Assembly: GCA_902363255.1 (NCBI GenBank) | Contig: CABIZO010000001.1 | Coordinates: forward strand, 186,001-250,000 | DNA: 64,000 bases | Reading direction: 5' to 3' | Source of the DNA: Peptostreptococcaceae bacterium | Lineage (GTDB): Bacteria > Bacillota > Clostridia > Peptostreptococcales > Peptostreptococcaceae | Part shown: positions 17,934 to 26,163 of the stretch, piece after piece | Layout of the letters: every line of letters begins with the position of its first letter | Position numbering within the stretch: the first letter of the stretch is position 1 | Notes under the pieces: generated by a model | The model's database searches: none | Told to the model about the DNA's origin: nothing | Seen by the model: the letters and a program-made list of their open reading frames with translations, nothing else | Program-made: the position numbers and the translations under genes

Positions 17934-17963
17934 AAAAAGGTGGTTTTAAACCACCTTTTTTTA
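17934..17963. terminator. Bidirectional terminator between folC and the TSCPD gene
   Basis: The near-perfect palindrome AAAGGTGGTTT/AAACCACCTTT has an A run on the left and a T run on the right, so it can stop both folC (+) and the converging gene (-). Confidence 0.88.
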
Positions 17964-17994
17964 TTATAAGTATTTTAGAAAAGAATAACTTATC

Positions 17995-18240
17995 TTATAA
18001 AGCTTCAATTATTGCTTTTGATAATTGATCAGGACATGAAGTATTTTTAGAACCACAAGTAGTTCCTTCTAATTTTTTAGCCACATCATTAGCATCTTGA
18101 CCAACTATTAATCTGCTTATTCCACCTAGGTTTCCGTTACATCCACCTTCAAAGTGAGCTTCTTGTATTATGTTATTTTCATCAACTTCTAAAGTTATTT
18201 GACGGCAACAAACACCGCTAGTTTTAAATTCTATTTTCAT
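17995..18240 (-). CDS. TSCPD domain protein
   Basis: An 81-residue protein made almost entirely of the TSCPD domain, named for the C-terminal motif, which reads TSCPDQLSKAI here. Five cysteines are spaced as CC, GGC, TTCGS and SCPD, consistent with metal or redox binding. The same domain occurs at the end of some ribonucleotide reductases and as stand-alone proteins of unknown role. The frame stays open further upstream to 18306, but the start at 18240 is preceded by AAGGAGTG. Function unknown. Confidence 0.8.
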   Translation of the reverse strand: MKIEFKTSGVCCRQITLEVDENNIIQEAHFEGGCNGNLGGISRLIVGQDANDVAKKLEGTTCGSKNTSCPDQLSKAIIEAL

Positions 18241-18379
18241 ATGTATACACTCCTTATTTAAAAATATTTCAATGAATATGATAACAATTGAAATAAGATA
18301 AAGCAACTATAATAGAATAATTATATAAGTTATCTAATATATTATTGTAGTATAAAAAATATAGAAGGGAGGGTAATCT

Positions 18380-19246
18380 ATGAAGGTGTATGTCTCAAAT
18401 TATCTATCGAAAAGTATTAGCATAATAGACTATGAAACGCTAACTTTAGAGAAAGAAATTAAACTAGATGAGAATATTTATCCACATCATTTTTGTATTG
18501 ATAAAGAAAAAAGCAAAATGTATTTGCCCAGTTCTAGCAATGGAATCTTATATGTTTTGGACATGAATCAAGAAAAGATAATCGACTCTTCATCGATTGG
18601 GGGCAGTTTAACTCAAATAGCCATGTTTGAAGAAGAGATATTTATTGCCAATGAAGATTCTAATAGTATTTATTTTATGGATAAAAATACATTAGACCCC
18701 ATTGGCATGATTTGTGTAGATGACATGCCACACGGCTTTTGCTTTGATTTACCTAGAAAAAAATTATACGTCCCTTGTATGGACTCCATAACATGTATAG
18801 ATATTATCAATAGAGTTATAGAAAGAAAAATAGATATAGATTTCAAAGCTTGGCATGTACAACTCGATAAGTATAAAAGTGAAATTTACGTATCAACTTT
18901 GGATGGAAAAGTAGTGATTATCGATGAAGCTACTTTGACAACGAAAAAGGTATTTGATGAATTTTTACTGCCAGTACAGATATCTTTTAATTATAAGGAT
19001 AAAAAGGTATATGTAGCAGATTTGGGATATAAAAATATAAAAATATTAGATTATAGTTTAGGAAAGTATATTGGCAATATAGACATAGATGGGATACCTC
19101 AGGGATTAGAAATCTCTTCAAATGAAGAAAAATTGTTCATATCAGATACTCAGAAAAATTCAGTAAAAGTATATGATACTTGCACAAACCAATTAATAAA
19201 AGAAATAAAAGTAGGAAAAGAGCCTACAACAATTATTTGTATGTAG
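18380..19246 (+). CDS. YncE-like beta-propeller protein
   Basis: A 288-residue repeat protein. It contains about seven 40-residue blades of the YVTN type, each with a pattern like KVYVSN...ISIIDYETL or KVYVADLGYKNIKILD. I see no signal peptide, membrane helix or lipobox, so unlike many relatives it should be cytoplasmic or released by other means. Such propellers usually bind partners rather than catalyse. In Clostridia some relatives are linked to sporulation, but nothing here demonstrates it. It converges on the DUF4364 gene, separated by only 3 bp. Confidence 0.7.
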   Translation: MKVYVSNYLSKSISIIDYETLTLEKEIKLDENIYPHHFCIDKEKSKMYLPSSSNGILYVLDMNQEKIIDSSSIGGSLTQIAMFEEEIFIANEDSNSIYFMDKNTLDPIGMICVDDMPHGFCFDLPRKKLYVPCMDSITCIDIINRVIERKIDIDFKAWHVQLDKYKSEIYVSTLDGKVVIIDEATLTTKKVFDEFLLPVQISFNYKDKKVYVADLGYKNIKILDYSLGKYIGNIDIDGIPQGLEISSNEEKLFISDTQKNSVKVYDTCTNQLIKEIKVGKEPTTIICM

Positions 19247-19249
19247 GCC

Positions 19250-19786
19250 CTAGTGTATATCTCGGATCAATAAATTAATAACTTCTGCATACATATTAGA
19301 AGCATTGTTATTCCAATTATTGCATATTTGTTTTGCTTGTTTTTCTGATGAAACATTTAAGTTTAAATCTATTAGATTACTTTGGTTTTCAATAACTCTT
19401 AAATTAACAATGAACTCATTTTCACTTTGTTTTACAAAACTAGATTTAACTTGAGTATCAGCTAATAAACTTTCTTTATTATTTGTTATGTATTCGTCAA
19501 TTTTGACAGCATAAGATTCTGGTATTCTATTTAAAAAGTACTCCAATGTTTCTAGTCCTTTTTGTGTTAGACAATAGTACTCTCTGCCAGAGTCTTTGTA
19601 TGGCTTTATGAACTTAGAATCCATAAGTTGTGATAAAATTTGTTGTAATGAAAAATAATTCATCATTTCTGTTTCTAAAACAACTTGCGTTATCTGTGAG
19701 TTAGTTAAATCCATATTTATTTTGTCTAAAATGTATAAAATTAAAAGTTTATGATATGCCAACTCTTCAGTTGAGTTTTCAAACAT
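19250..19786 (-). CDS. DUF4364 family protein (winged-helix-like)
   Basis: A 178-residue clostridial protein of the DUF4364 type. The first 95 residues look like a winged helix (LVILYILDKINMDLTNSQIT-like opening, then YFSLQQILSQLMDSKFIKP and YYCLTQKGLETLEYFLNRIP). The C-terminal half is a mixed alpha/beta region. It may bind DNA as a regulator, but targets are unknown. I start at 19786, because GGAGG lies just upstream; a GTG at 19801 is in frame but overlaps that ribosome site. Confidence 0.75.
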   Translation of the reverse strand: MFENSTEELAYHKLLILYILDKINMDLTNSQITQVVLETEMMNYFSLQQILSQLMDSKFIKPYKDSGREYYCLTQKGLETLEYFLNRIPESYAVKIDEYITNNKESLLADTQVKSSFVKQSENEFIVNLRVIENQSNLIDLNLNVSSEKQAKQICNNWNNNASNMYAEVINLLIRDIH

Positions 19787-19877
19787 ATTATTATCCTCCA
19801 CGAAACAATTTATATTATTATATTAAACTAAATTATAAAAAAATAAAAGTAGTATTTAAAATAAAAAATATATAACA

Positions 19878-19903
19878 AAGGCTACCTAATTAGGTAGCCT
19901 TCT
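19878..19903 (-). terminator. Terminator of the SASP gene
   Basis: AAGGCTACCTA (19878-19888) pairs with TAGGTAGCCTT (19891-19901) just downstream of the spore protein on the reverse strand. The following T tract is loose. Confidence 0.7.
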
Positions 19904-19921
19904 GTTACTTATTTTTTAGCT

Positions 19922-20128
19922 TTATTTACCTGCCATTTGTTTCTCAGCCATTTCAACTAACTTTTTAGTCATATATCCACCAACATAACCATTTTGTCTT
20001 GCAGTTAAATTACCTTTGTCAATATTTTCGTAATTAGACATTCCTAATTCACCAGCTATTTCTAATTTCATTTGGTTTAATGCAGCTCTTGCCTCAGGTA
20101 CGACTTGTCTGTTATTAGAATTTGACAT
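19922..20128 (-). CDS. Alpha/beta-type small acid-soluble spore protein
   Basis: A 68-residue SASP that coats and protects DNA in the dormant spore. It carries the germination-protease cleavage region KLEIAGELG and the second conserved block LTARQNGYVGGYMTKKLVEMAE. The ribosome site is AAGGAGG. The 5' leader contains a 7-bp dyad, AACATCA/TGATGTT (20168-20187), that may stabilise the mRNA. Transcription in the forespore by sigma-G is expected from the family; I could not place a convincing sigma-G promoter. Confidence 0.96.
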   Translation of the reverse strand: MSNSNNRQVVPEARAALNQMKLEIAGELGMSNYENIDKGNLTARQNGYVGGYMTKKLVEMAEKQMAGK

Positions 20129-20394
20129 AGTAAATTTCCTCCTTGAAGTTGAAATATAATTTTTATTAACATCATTTAATTGATGTTATTTATAATTTCT
20201 CCAAATAGAAAAGTTATATTCTGAAAAATAAATCCAAATAAGTCGAATTTAGTAAAAATGATTTAATTTTAAGGTTTAACTTGTTTTTATTAATCAATAT
20301 AAAAGATTGACGAATTTTAGTACATGCTTTTGTAATTTTTTTTAATTTTTTTAAATAAATATATTATAGGAGTATTTTAGATAGGAGGTAAAAA

Positions 20395-21165
20395 ATGAAC
20401 TCAGCATATAAAAGAACGAAGGCTTTTATTGTAAGTATAGTTTTATTTTTTGGTACCTTATTTATTATAGGTTGTTTTGTATTAGGTATAAAAAATTTAT
20501 GTTGTGTATTTCAAAGATATGAAACACCTATAAATAGAGTTGATACAAAGGATAAAAAAATTGCAATAACCTTTGATGTTGCTTGGGGTAGTGAAAATAT
20601 TGAAGAAATACTAGATATATTAGATAGACATAATGCAAAAGCCACATTCTTTTTAGTAGGAAGTTGGATTGATGACAATGAAGAATTAGTCAAAGAAATA
20701 CATAATAGAGGTCATGAAATAGGAAACCATTCAAACACACATACTTCTTTTCCTGACATATCTAATGAAGATAAGATAGAGGAAATTACATCAACAAGTA
20801 AAAAAGTAGAAAATCTAACAGGAGAAAAAGTAAATTTATTTAGACCACCTTTTGGCAAAGTGGATAAGGATACTGTGAATACTTGTAAGTTTTTGGGATA
20901 CTACACTATAAAGTGGGATGTAGATTCTGGAGATTGGAAAAATATTGGTCCTGTACATATAATAGATAGAATTAGTAAAAATACTTCACCTGGATCAATA
21001 ATACTATTCCATGCAAATGTTAGAGATGTAGGTACATATTTGGATGATTTTTTAACTTATTTAGAAAATAAAAATTACTCCATGGTTACAATTTCTAATT
21101 TAATTTATCAAAAAAATTACAAAGTTAATACTTCTGGAGAACAAAGTATTCAGAAACGTGATTAA
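20395..21165 (+). CDS. PdaB-like polysaccharide deacetylase
   Basis: A 256-residue membrane-anchored NodB-fold protein with one N-terminal helix (about residues 10-33). Motif 1 reads TFDVAWG (59-65), the variant seen in the sporulation deacetylase PdaB, in place of TFDDGP. Motif 2 is GNHSNTH, motif 3 RPPFGKVD, then WDVDSGDW and the ILFHAN region. It may act on spore or vegetative cell-wall glycan. AGGAGG precedes the start. The nearby SASP makes a sporulation role plausible but does not prove it. Confidence 0.85.
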   Translation: MNSAYKRTKAFIVSIVLFFGTLFIIGCFVLGIKNLCCVFQRYETPINRVDTKDKKIAITFDVAWGSENIEEILDILDRHNAKATFFLVGSWIDDNEELVKEIHNRGHEIGNHSNTHTSFPDISNEDKIEEITSTSKKVENLTGEKVNLFRPPFGKVDKDTVNTCKFLGYYTIKWDVDSGDWKNIGPVHIIDRISKNTSPGSIILFHANVRDVGTYLDDFLTYLENKNYSMVTISNLIYQKNYKVNTSGEQSIQKRD

Positions 21166-21251
21166 ATGTAATAAAAATTAAATACGATAAATATATTTAT
21201 TGTAGTAGGAAAGATAAAGCTATAATTAACTATTTTGGGGGGAAAAATAAA

Positions 21252-21890
21252 ATGATAATAGTTAAGGACGATACTAATGTTGTAAATTTAAAAGGTGAAC
21301 TAGAAGATGAATTAGAATTCAGCCATGAAATATTTGGCGAAAAGTTTTACAGCACAAAAATAAAAATTAATAGGCTAAGTAATTCTTATGATATTCTTCC
21401 AATGACTATTTCAGAACGATTACTACAAGACATAGATTTTGAAAATGAAAAACTGGTAAGTGTTGTTGGTCAACTAAGATCTTATAATAAAAATGTTGAT
21501 AATAAAAATAAACTTGTATTAACAGTATTTGTTCGCGAAATAAAGGCAATATCAGAGATTGACACAAAAGATCCTAACAGTATATTCCTAGATGGATATA
21601 TATGTAAATCTCCGGTATATAGAAAGACACCACTTGGAAGAGAAATAACAGATTTATTAGTTGCAATTAATAGACCTTATAATAAATCAGACTATATTCC
21701 ATCTATAGTATGGGGAAGAAATGCTAAGTTTGCAAAAAATCTTAATGTTGGAGATAGAATCCAAATGTGGGGAAGAGTACAAAGTAGAGTCTATGATAAA
21801 AAATTAGAAGGTGGTAATTCTGTTAAAAGAACAGCCTATGAAGTTTCTGTATCAAAGATAAAAAAAGTTACTTTGGAAGATGAGGAATAA
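21252..21890 (+). CDS. SSB-like protein with two OB folds
   Basis: A 212-residue protein that reads as two tandem single-strand-binding OB folds. Residues 11-103 have FYSTKIKINRLS and LVSVVGQLRSYN; residues 109-205 have REITDLLVAINRPYNKSDYIPSIVWG and DRIQMWGRVQSRVYDK, the standard SSB core. The first copy is degenerate. No acidic DDDIPF-type tail is present; it ends LEDEE, so it may not recruit repair proteins like the main SSB. It is probably an accessory SSB, as found in Clostridia. Role unproven. Confidence 0.7.
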   Translation: MIIVKDDTNVVNLKGELEDELEFSHEIFGEKFYSTKIKINRLSNSYDILPMTISERLLQDIDFENEKLVSVVGQLRSYNKNVDNKNKLVLTVFVREIKAISEIDTKDPNSIFLDGYICKSPVYRKTPLGREITDLLVAINRPYNKSDYIPSIVWGRNAKFAKNLNVGDRIQMWGRVQSRVYDKKLEGGNSVKRTAYEVSVSKIKKVTLEDEE

Positions 21891-21993
21891 ATTATATAAT
21901 AAATAATATTATAATGTATTGAATACTTATTTAGGATTTATTATAATCTAATAATGACTGGAATTATACGAAATACTTTATAGGGAGGATAAC

Positions 21994-22563
21994 GTGGAAA
22001 GTTTACTATATCATAAATACGAATCATGTTCGGGACTACTTGAATTTTCCGAAGAAGTTCTATCATTTTTGAATAATATAAAACATGATATCGGAAGTAG
22101 AGTTTTATTAGTTGGAAAGGTTGGAGAACTAGGAAAAAGAATAAGGGCTTTTGGAGTTCAAGTAACTATATTAGAACATAGTCGTAGAGAAGAGATTTGT
22201 TTTTCTCATATAATGAATGAGAACTGTACAGTAGTAAGTGGACAATTGGAATATATGCCTTTCAATGACAATTATTTCGATAAAATTATAATATTAGATT
22301 ATTTAAATCATACAGCAGATTGTAATAAATCTGTACAAGAAATCAATAGAGTACTTAAACATAATGGAGAAGTAATAGTTGAAGATTTAAATTTAAAAGA
22401 CTTAAAAGTAAAATTAAAATATTTTAAACATAGAATTTGTGGAGATAATATACATTATAACTATCCTAGTGAAATACAAAGCATATTTAAAAAATATAAA
22501 TTTGAAGGAAAATTAAAAGAAATAGAAAATAAAAGATATATTTATATAGGAAAAAAATTATAA
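21994..22563 (+). CDS. Class I SAM-dependent methyltransferase-like protein
   Basis: A 189-residue protein with a Rossmann-like layout: VLLVGKVGELGKRI (degenerate motif I), VTILEHSRRE, then MPFNDNYFDKIIILDYLNH (motif IV-like) and INRVLKHNGEVIVEDL (motif V-like). The glycine motif is unusual because the acidic start of the loop is missing, so activity is uncertain. Translation starts at a GTG behind AGGGAGG. Substrate unknown. A terminator follows. Confidence 0.65.
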   Translation: MESLLYHKYESCSGLLEFSEEVLSFLNNIKHDIGSRVLLVGKVGELGKRIRAFGVQVTILEHSRREEICFSHIMNENCTVVSGQLEYMPFNDNYFDKIIILDYLNHTADCNKSVQEINRVLKHNGEVIVEDLNLKDLKVKLKYFKHRICGDNIHYNYPSEIQSIFKKYKFEGKLKEIENKRYIYIGKKL

Positions 22564-22580
22564 AAGAGTTAGAATATAAT

Positions 22581-22606
22581 AAAAGACTAGGTTAACCTAG
22601 TCTTTT
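22581..22606 (+). terminator. Terminator after the methyltransferase-like gene
   Basis: A perfect 11-bp stem, AAAAGACTAGG with CCTAGTCTTTT and loop TTAA, then an AT-rich tract. Confidence 0.82.
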
Positions 22607-22661
22607 ATTATATATTAAATTATATATATTAAATAAAAATCTATTTTAAGGGGAGATAAGT

Positions 22662-22808
22662 GTGGGATTAAATATTAATTTTACAATTGTTGGAGCTGTA
22701 ATGCTATTTGTAATTCTTATAACAATTCAAATAACATTAAATAGAATATACGTTGTTTTAAAAGACATAAGATCTTTACTAAATATAAAAAAAACTAAGG
22801 ATAGATGA
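22662..22808 (+). CDS. 48-residue single-span membrane peptide
   Basis: A short open frame starts at GTG 22662 behind AGGGGAG. It encodes a hydrophobic helix (about residues 7-27, FTIVGAVMLFVILITIQI) and a basic tail ending KKTKDR. Its stop codon (22806-22808) lies just before the cdsR-like start, so the two are probably co-translated. No family recognised. The good ribosome site, sensible membrane topology and tight junction argue that it is real. Confidence 0.6.
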   Translation: MGLNINFTIVGAVMLFVILITIQITLNRIYVVLKDIRSLLNIKKTKDR

Positions 22809-22810
22809 GA

Positions 22811-24583
22811 ATGAATGGCTTAAAAGATATAAAAAGTGATATTCAAAACATAGCAGAGGCTATGCTTTCAGTTTTAAACATTGATGTAACTATAGTTGAT
22901 GAAAACTTAATAAGGATAGCTGGAACAGGGATTTATTTGGATAAGATTGGTGAAAAGGTAAATGGATACTCAGCATTTAAAAAATGTTTAGAAGAGCAAG
23001 TATTAATCTATATTGATGACTCTGAACAGAACAATATTTGCAAAGAATGCTCTAATAATGGAAGCTGTGAAGAGTATGCAGAAGTGTGTTGTCCAATTAT
23101 TTTAGATGGATATGCTTATGGAGTAGTAGGTCTTATAGCATTTAATGAGGAGCAATCTTCCATAATAAGTGATAATGAAAAGGATTTAACAAATTTCTTA
23201 GGGAAAATGGCAGATTTGATATCTGATAAGCTAAAGGCTCAAAATAAAACAGAAGAGTTAGAATTAGAAAAGAAGAAGTTAGAAATATTGCTAAATAGTA
23301 TAAATAAAGCTGTGGTATCCATAGATACTAGGGGGAATATTGATAAGTATAACGTAAAGTTTAGAGATATTTTCAATATAGAAGATTCAAAATTAGAAGG
23401 TGGAAATATTTTTGAATTGTTGGATTTTATTAAAAAACCATCTACATTAGACTTTAAAAAATATAAAAATGGAATTTTTTATTATAAGAAGCAAGGAAGA
23501 AACTTAAAGGGAATATATAATATTAGTCAAATAGTAGTTAAAAACAAATTAAAAGGATACGTTATTGATTTTATTGAAAATAAAGAAGCCATAAAAAATT
23601 ATAATAAAATTAATAAAGATTATAAAATCACATTGGACAATATTATTGGTAATAGCGAAATAATGGAACATACAAAGCAGAAAGCGTTGATTGCAGCTAA
23701 ATCAAGTTCTACTGTATTAATAACAGGTGAAAGTGGAACTGGTAAAGAGCTGTTTGCTAGAGCAATCCATAATCATAGTGATAGAACAGATTATCCTTTT
23801 GTGGCAGTAAACTGTGCAGCTATACCAGATAATTTACTAGAAAGTGAGTTGTTTGGATATGAAGAAGGAGCTTTTACAGGGGCTAAGAAAGGCGGAAAGT
23901 TAGGAAAATTTGAACTAGCTCATAAAGGTACAATATTCTTAGACGAAATAGGGGATATGAGTCTTCATTTACAAGGCAAACTTCTAAGAGTACTACAAGA
24001 AAGAGAGTTAGACAAAATTGGTGGTAAATCTAACATACTTATTGATGTTAGAGTAATAGCGGCTACTAATAGAAATTTAGAGGAATTAGTAAAAAATGGG
24101 CAATTTAGAGAAGATTTGTATTATAGGCTAAAAGTAATACCTATAACCTTACCAGCTCTAAGAGAACATAAGGATGATATTCCTTTGCTAATTGATTATA
24201 TGATTAAAGAATATGCTCATAAACTAAATAAAAATGTAATGGGAATAGAAGATGACGCTAGTAAAACATTAGTTGATTATAGTTGGCCAGGCAATGTTAG
24301 AGAGCTACAGAATATAATCGAATATAGTATAAATATGTCTACTTCATCCTTATTAACTTTAGATATTATACCTAATAATATAAAGTCAACATATTATGAT
24401 GAAAAATCACATAAATCAGAAGAAATAAGGACTTTAGAAGATTTAGAAAAAGAAGAAATAAGTAAAGCTCTTAATAAATATAAACATTACAAAAAAGATA
24501 AAGAATTAATAGCGAAGGCATTAGGTGTATCTAGAGCTACTTTATATAGAAAACTTGAAAAGTATAATTTAATCTCAAAATGA
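22811..24583 (+). CDS. cdsR: Sigma-54-dependent transcriptional activator (CdsR-like)
   Basis: A 590-residue enhancer-binding protein. The N-terminal sensor (1-150) has a cysteine cluster, ICKECSNNGSCEEY then VCCPI, that could bind a metal, cluster or thiol ligand. A PAS-like segment follows (150-265). The AAA+ domain (280-510) has Walker A GESGTGKE, the sigma-54 contact loop GAFTGA, and Walker B TIFLDEIGDM. The C-terminus is a Fis-type helix-turn-helix (ALGVSRATLYRKLEKY). The ATG at 22811 fits the AAGGA site better than that at 22805. It precedes a sigma-54 promoter and the cysteine desulfidase gene, matching the CdsR-CdsB pair known from Clostridioides. Confidence 0.88.
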   Translation: MNGLKDIKSDIQNIAEAMLSVLNIDVTIVDENLIRIAGTGIYLDKIGEKVNGYSAFKKCLEEQVLIYIDDSEQNNICKECSNNGSCEEYAEVCCPIILDGYAYGVVGLIAFNEEQSSIISDNEKDLTNFLGKMADLISDKLKAQNKTEELELEKKKLEILLNSINKAVVSIDTRGNIDKYNVKFRDIFNIEDSKLEGGNIFELLDFIKKPSTLDFKKYKNGIFYYKKQGRNLKGIYNISQIVVKNKLKGYVIDFIENKEAIKNYNKINKDYKITLDNIIGNSEIMEHTKQKALIAAKSSSTVLITGESGTGKELFARAIHNHSDRTDYPFVAVNCAAIPDNLLESELFGYEEGAFTGAKKGGKLGKFELAHKGTIFLDEIGDMSLHLQGKLLRVLQERELDKIGGKSNILIDVRVIAATNRNLEELVKNGQFREDLYYRLKVIPITLPALREHKDDIPLLIDYMIKEYAHKLNKNVMGIEDDASKTLVDYSWPGNVRELQNIIEYSINMSTSSLLTLDIIPNNIKSTYYDEKSHKSEEIRTLEDLEKEEISKALNKYKHYKKDKELIAKALGVSRATLYRKLEKYNLISK

Positions 24584-24604
24584 GACATTAATCTCATTTT
24601 GAGA
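24573..24604 (+). promoter_or_regulatory. Double palindrome: candidate CdsR enhancer site and/or terminator
   Basis: Two 13-bp palindromes, TCTCAAAATGAGA (24573-24585) and TCTCATTTTGAGA (24592-24604), are centred 19 bp apart. A half site TTTTGAGA follows at 24618-24625. The first palindrome contains the cdsR stop codon. They lie 100-135 bp upstream of the sigma-54 promoter, a normal enhancer distance. Together they also fold as a long hairpin followed by T8, so termination of cdsR is a second role. Confidence 0.6.
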
Positions 24605-24705
24605 TTTTTTTTGTATATTTTGAGATAGAAATAATTACATAATCTATGGGAAGGTATAAAATTGGCTTTTTTACTGAACTTATTTATTTTATGGAATTGA
24701 AAAGT

Positions 24706-24721
24706 TGGCATGAAAATTGCT
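24706..24721 (+). promoter_or_regulatory. Sigma-54 promoter of cdsB
   Basis: The sequence TTGGCATGAAAATTGCT has GG at 24707-24708 and GC at 24719-24720, 12 bp apart, matching the -24/-12 consensus. It lies about 60 bp ahead of the desulfidase start and downstream of a gene for a sigma-54 activator. Confidence 0.9.
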
Positions 24722-24780
24722 ATATTATAATATGACGGAAATATAATAATAATTTATTAAAATATTAGGAGGATTATAGA

Positions 24781-26094
24781 ATGAGAGATTTAAGATCAAA
24801 CTTGATTGAAATATTAAAGGCAGAGGTAAAACCAGCTGTAGGGTGTACTGAGCCAGTTGCTGTTGCGTTAGCTTGTGCAAAAGCAAAAGAATTATTAGGG
24901 GAAGAAGTAGTAAAAAATAAAATATTAGTTAGTCCAAATGTTTATAAAAACGCAATGTGTGTTGGAATACCAGGAACTGATAGATTAGGATTAAAAATAG
25001 CTGTTGCTATGGGACTTGTTGGAGGAAAATCTGAGGACGGATTAACTTTATTAGAAGGGTTAACTGAAGAACAAGTTAAAGAGTCTGAAAAATATGTGGA
25101 TGAGACTCCAATAAGTATAGAACCTTTAGATACGAAGGAAAAGGTTGTTATAGACGTTAGATTAGAAGGAGAAAATAATACATCTAGAGTAATGATAAAA
25201 ACTAAGCATGATAATTTTGTTTTTATACAACAAAATGACTTAGTTTTATTAGATGAAGTAGATGGATTTGCTGAAAAAGCTGAAGTAGAAACTGTAGAAC
25301 AAAAAGAAAATATGATGGATACTATAACTATAAAAGAGTTAGTGGACAATGTTGCTAATATGGATTTAGAAGATATTAAATTCTTACTAGATGGAGTAAC
25401 AATGAATATGGATATGGCCAAATATGGATTAGAAAATGAAATCGGTATAGGTGTTGGTAGAGGTATAAAAGAATCTATGGAAGAAGGATTACTAGGTGGC
25501 GGAATAATGACAGAAGCTATGCTTTTAACAGCTGCAGCATCTGATGCAAGAATGGGTGGAGCAAAACTTCCTGTTATGAGCTCAAATGGATCAGGAAATC
25601 ATGGATTAACAGCTATACTTCCAATAGTTGCTTATAGCTTAAAATACCCACAAAGTGATGAGAAAATGGCAAAAGCTCTTGCTATATCTCACTTAGTAAC
25701 TGCTTATGTTAAAAACTTTACAGGAAGACTTTCTGCAGTTTGTGGATGTGGTGTGGCTGCATCAACAGGAGCAAGTGCAGGTATATCTTGGCTAATGGAT
25801 GGAAATATTAATCATATATACGGAGCTATAGAAAACATGATAGCTGACTTAAGTGGTATGATTTGTGATGGTGCAAAAGCAGGATGTGCTTTAAAATTAT
25901 CATCAGCAGCTTCAGCAGCAGTTCAAAGTGCAGTTATAGCCAAACAAGGATATGCAGTTCCACCACTAAACGGTATAGTTGGTACGCAAGTTGAGCAATC
26001 TATACAAAACTTAGGTAGAGTTAGTGATAAAGGAATGCAAATAACAGACGAAATAATATTAAATGTAATGAATGATATGAACAAAGTTAACTAA
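24781..26094 (+). CDS. cdsB: L-cysteine desulfidase family protein (CdsB/YhaM type)
   Basis: A 437-residue enzyme predicted to break L-cysteine into pyruvate, ammonia and sulfide using an oxygen-sensitive iron-sulfur cluster. It shows the family opening AEVKPAVGCTEPVAVALA, with a conserved Cys in GCTEP. Later cysteines occur in VCGCGVAAS, MICDGAKAGCALKL. Glycine-rich blocks (GGGIMTEAMLL, SSNGSGNHGLTA) are also typical. The sigma-54 promoter and adjacent activator imply induction by cysteine. AGGAGG precedes the start. Confidence 0.88.
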   Translation: MRDLRSNLIEILKAEVKPAVGCTEPVAVALACAKAKELLGEEVVKNKILVSPNVYKNAMCVGIPGTDRLGLKIAVAMGLVGGKSEDGLTLLEGLTEEQVKESEKYVDETPISIEPLDTKEKVVIDVRLEGENNTSRVMIKTKHDNFVFIQQNDLVLLDEVDGFAEKAEVETVEQKENMMDTITIKELVDNVANMDLEDIKFLLDGVTMNMDMAKYGLENEIGIGVGRGIKESMEEGLLGGGIMTEAMLLTAAASDARMGGAKLPVMSSNGSGNHGLTAILPIVAYSLKYPQSDEKMAKALAISHLVTAYVKNFTGRLSAVCGCGVAASTGASAGISWLMDGNINHIYGAIENMIADLSGMICDGAKAGCALKLSSAASAAVQSAVIAKQGYAVPPLNGIVGTQVEQSIQNLGRVSDKGMQITDEIILNVMNDMNKVN

Positions 26095-26163
26095 AACTAT
26101 CTTGCAAAAGAAGTTAATCTTTTATAAAATGGAAATATCATCATTTATTTAGGAGGTTAATCA

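Noticed and set aside
20129..20394. Sigma-G promoter for the SASP gene
   Set aside because: A sigma-G promoter is expected from the family, but no -35/-10 pair with the right spacing stood out, so it is not listed.
24942..25421. Reverse-strand open frame inside the cysteine desulfidase gene
   Set aside because: It lies fully within a conserved gene on the other strand and lacks start signals; a coding shadow.
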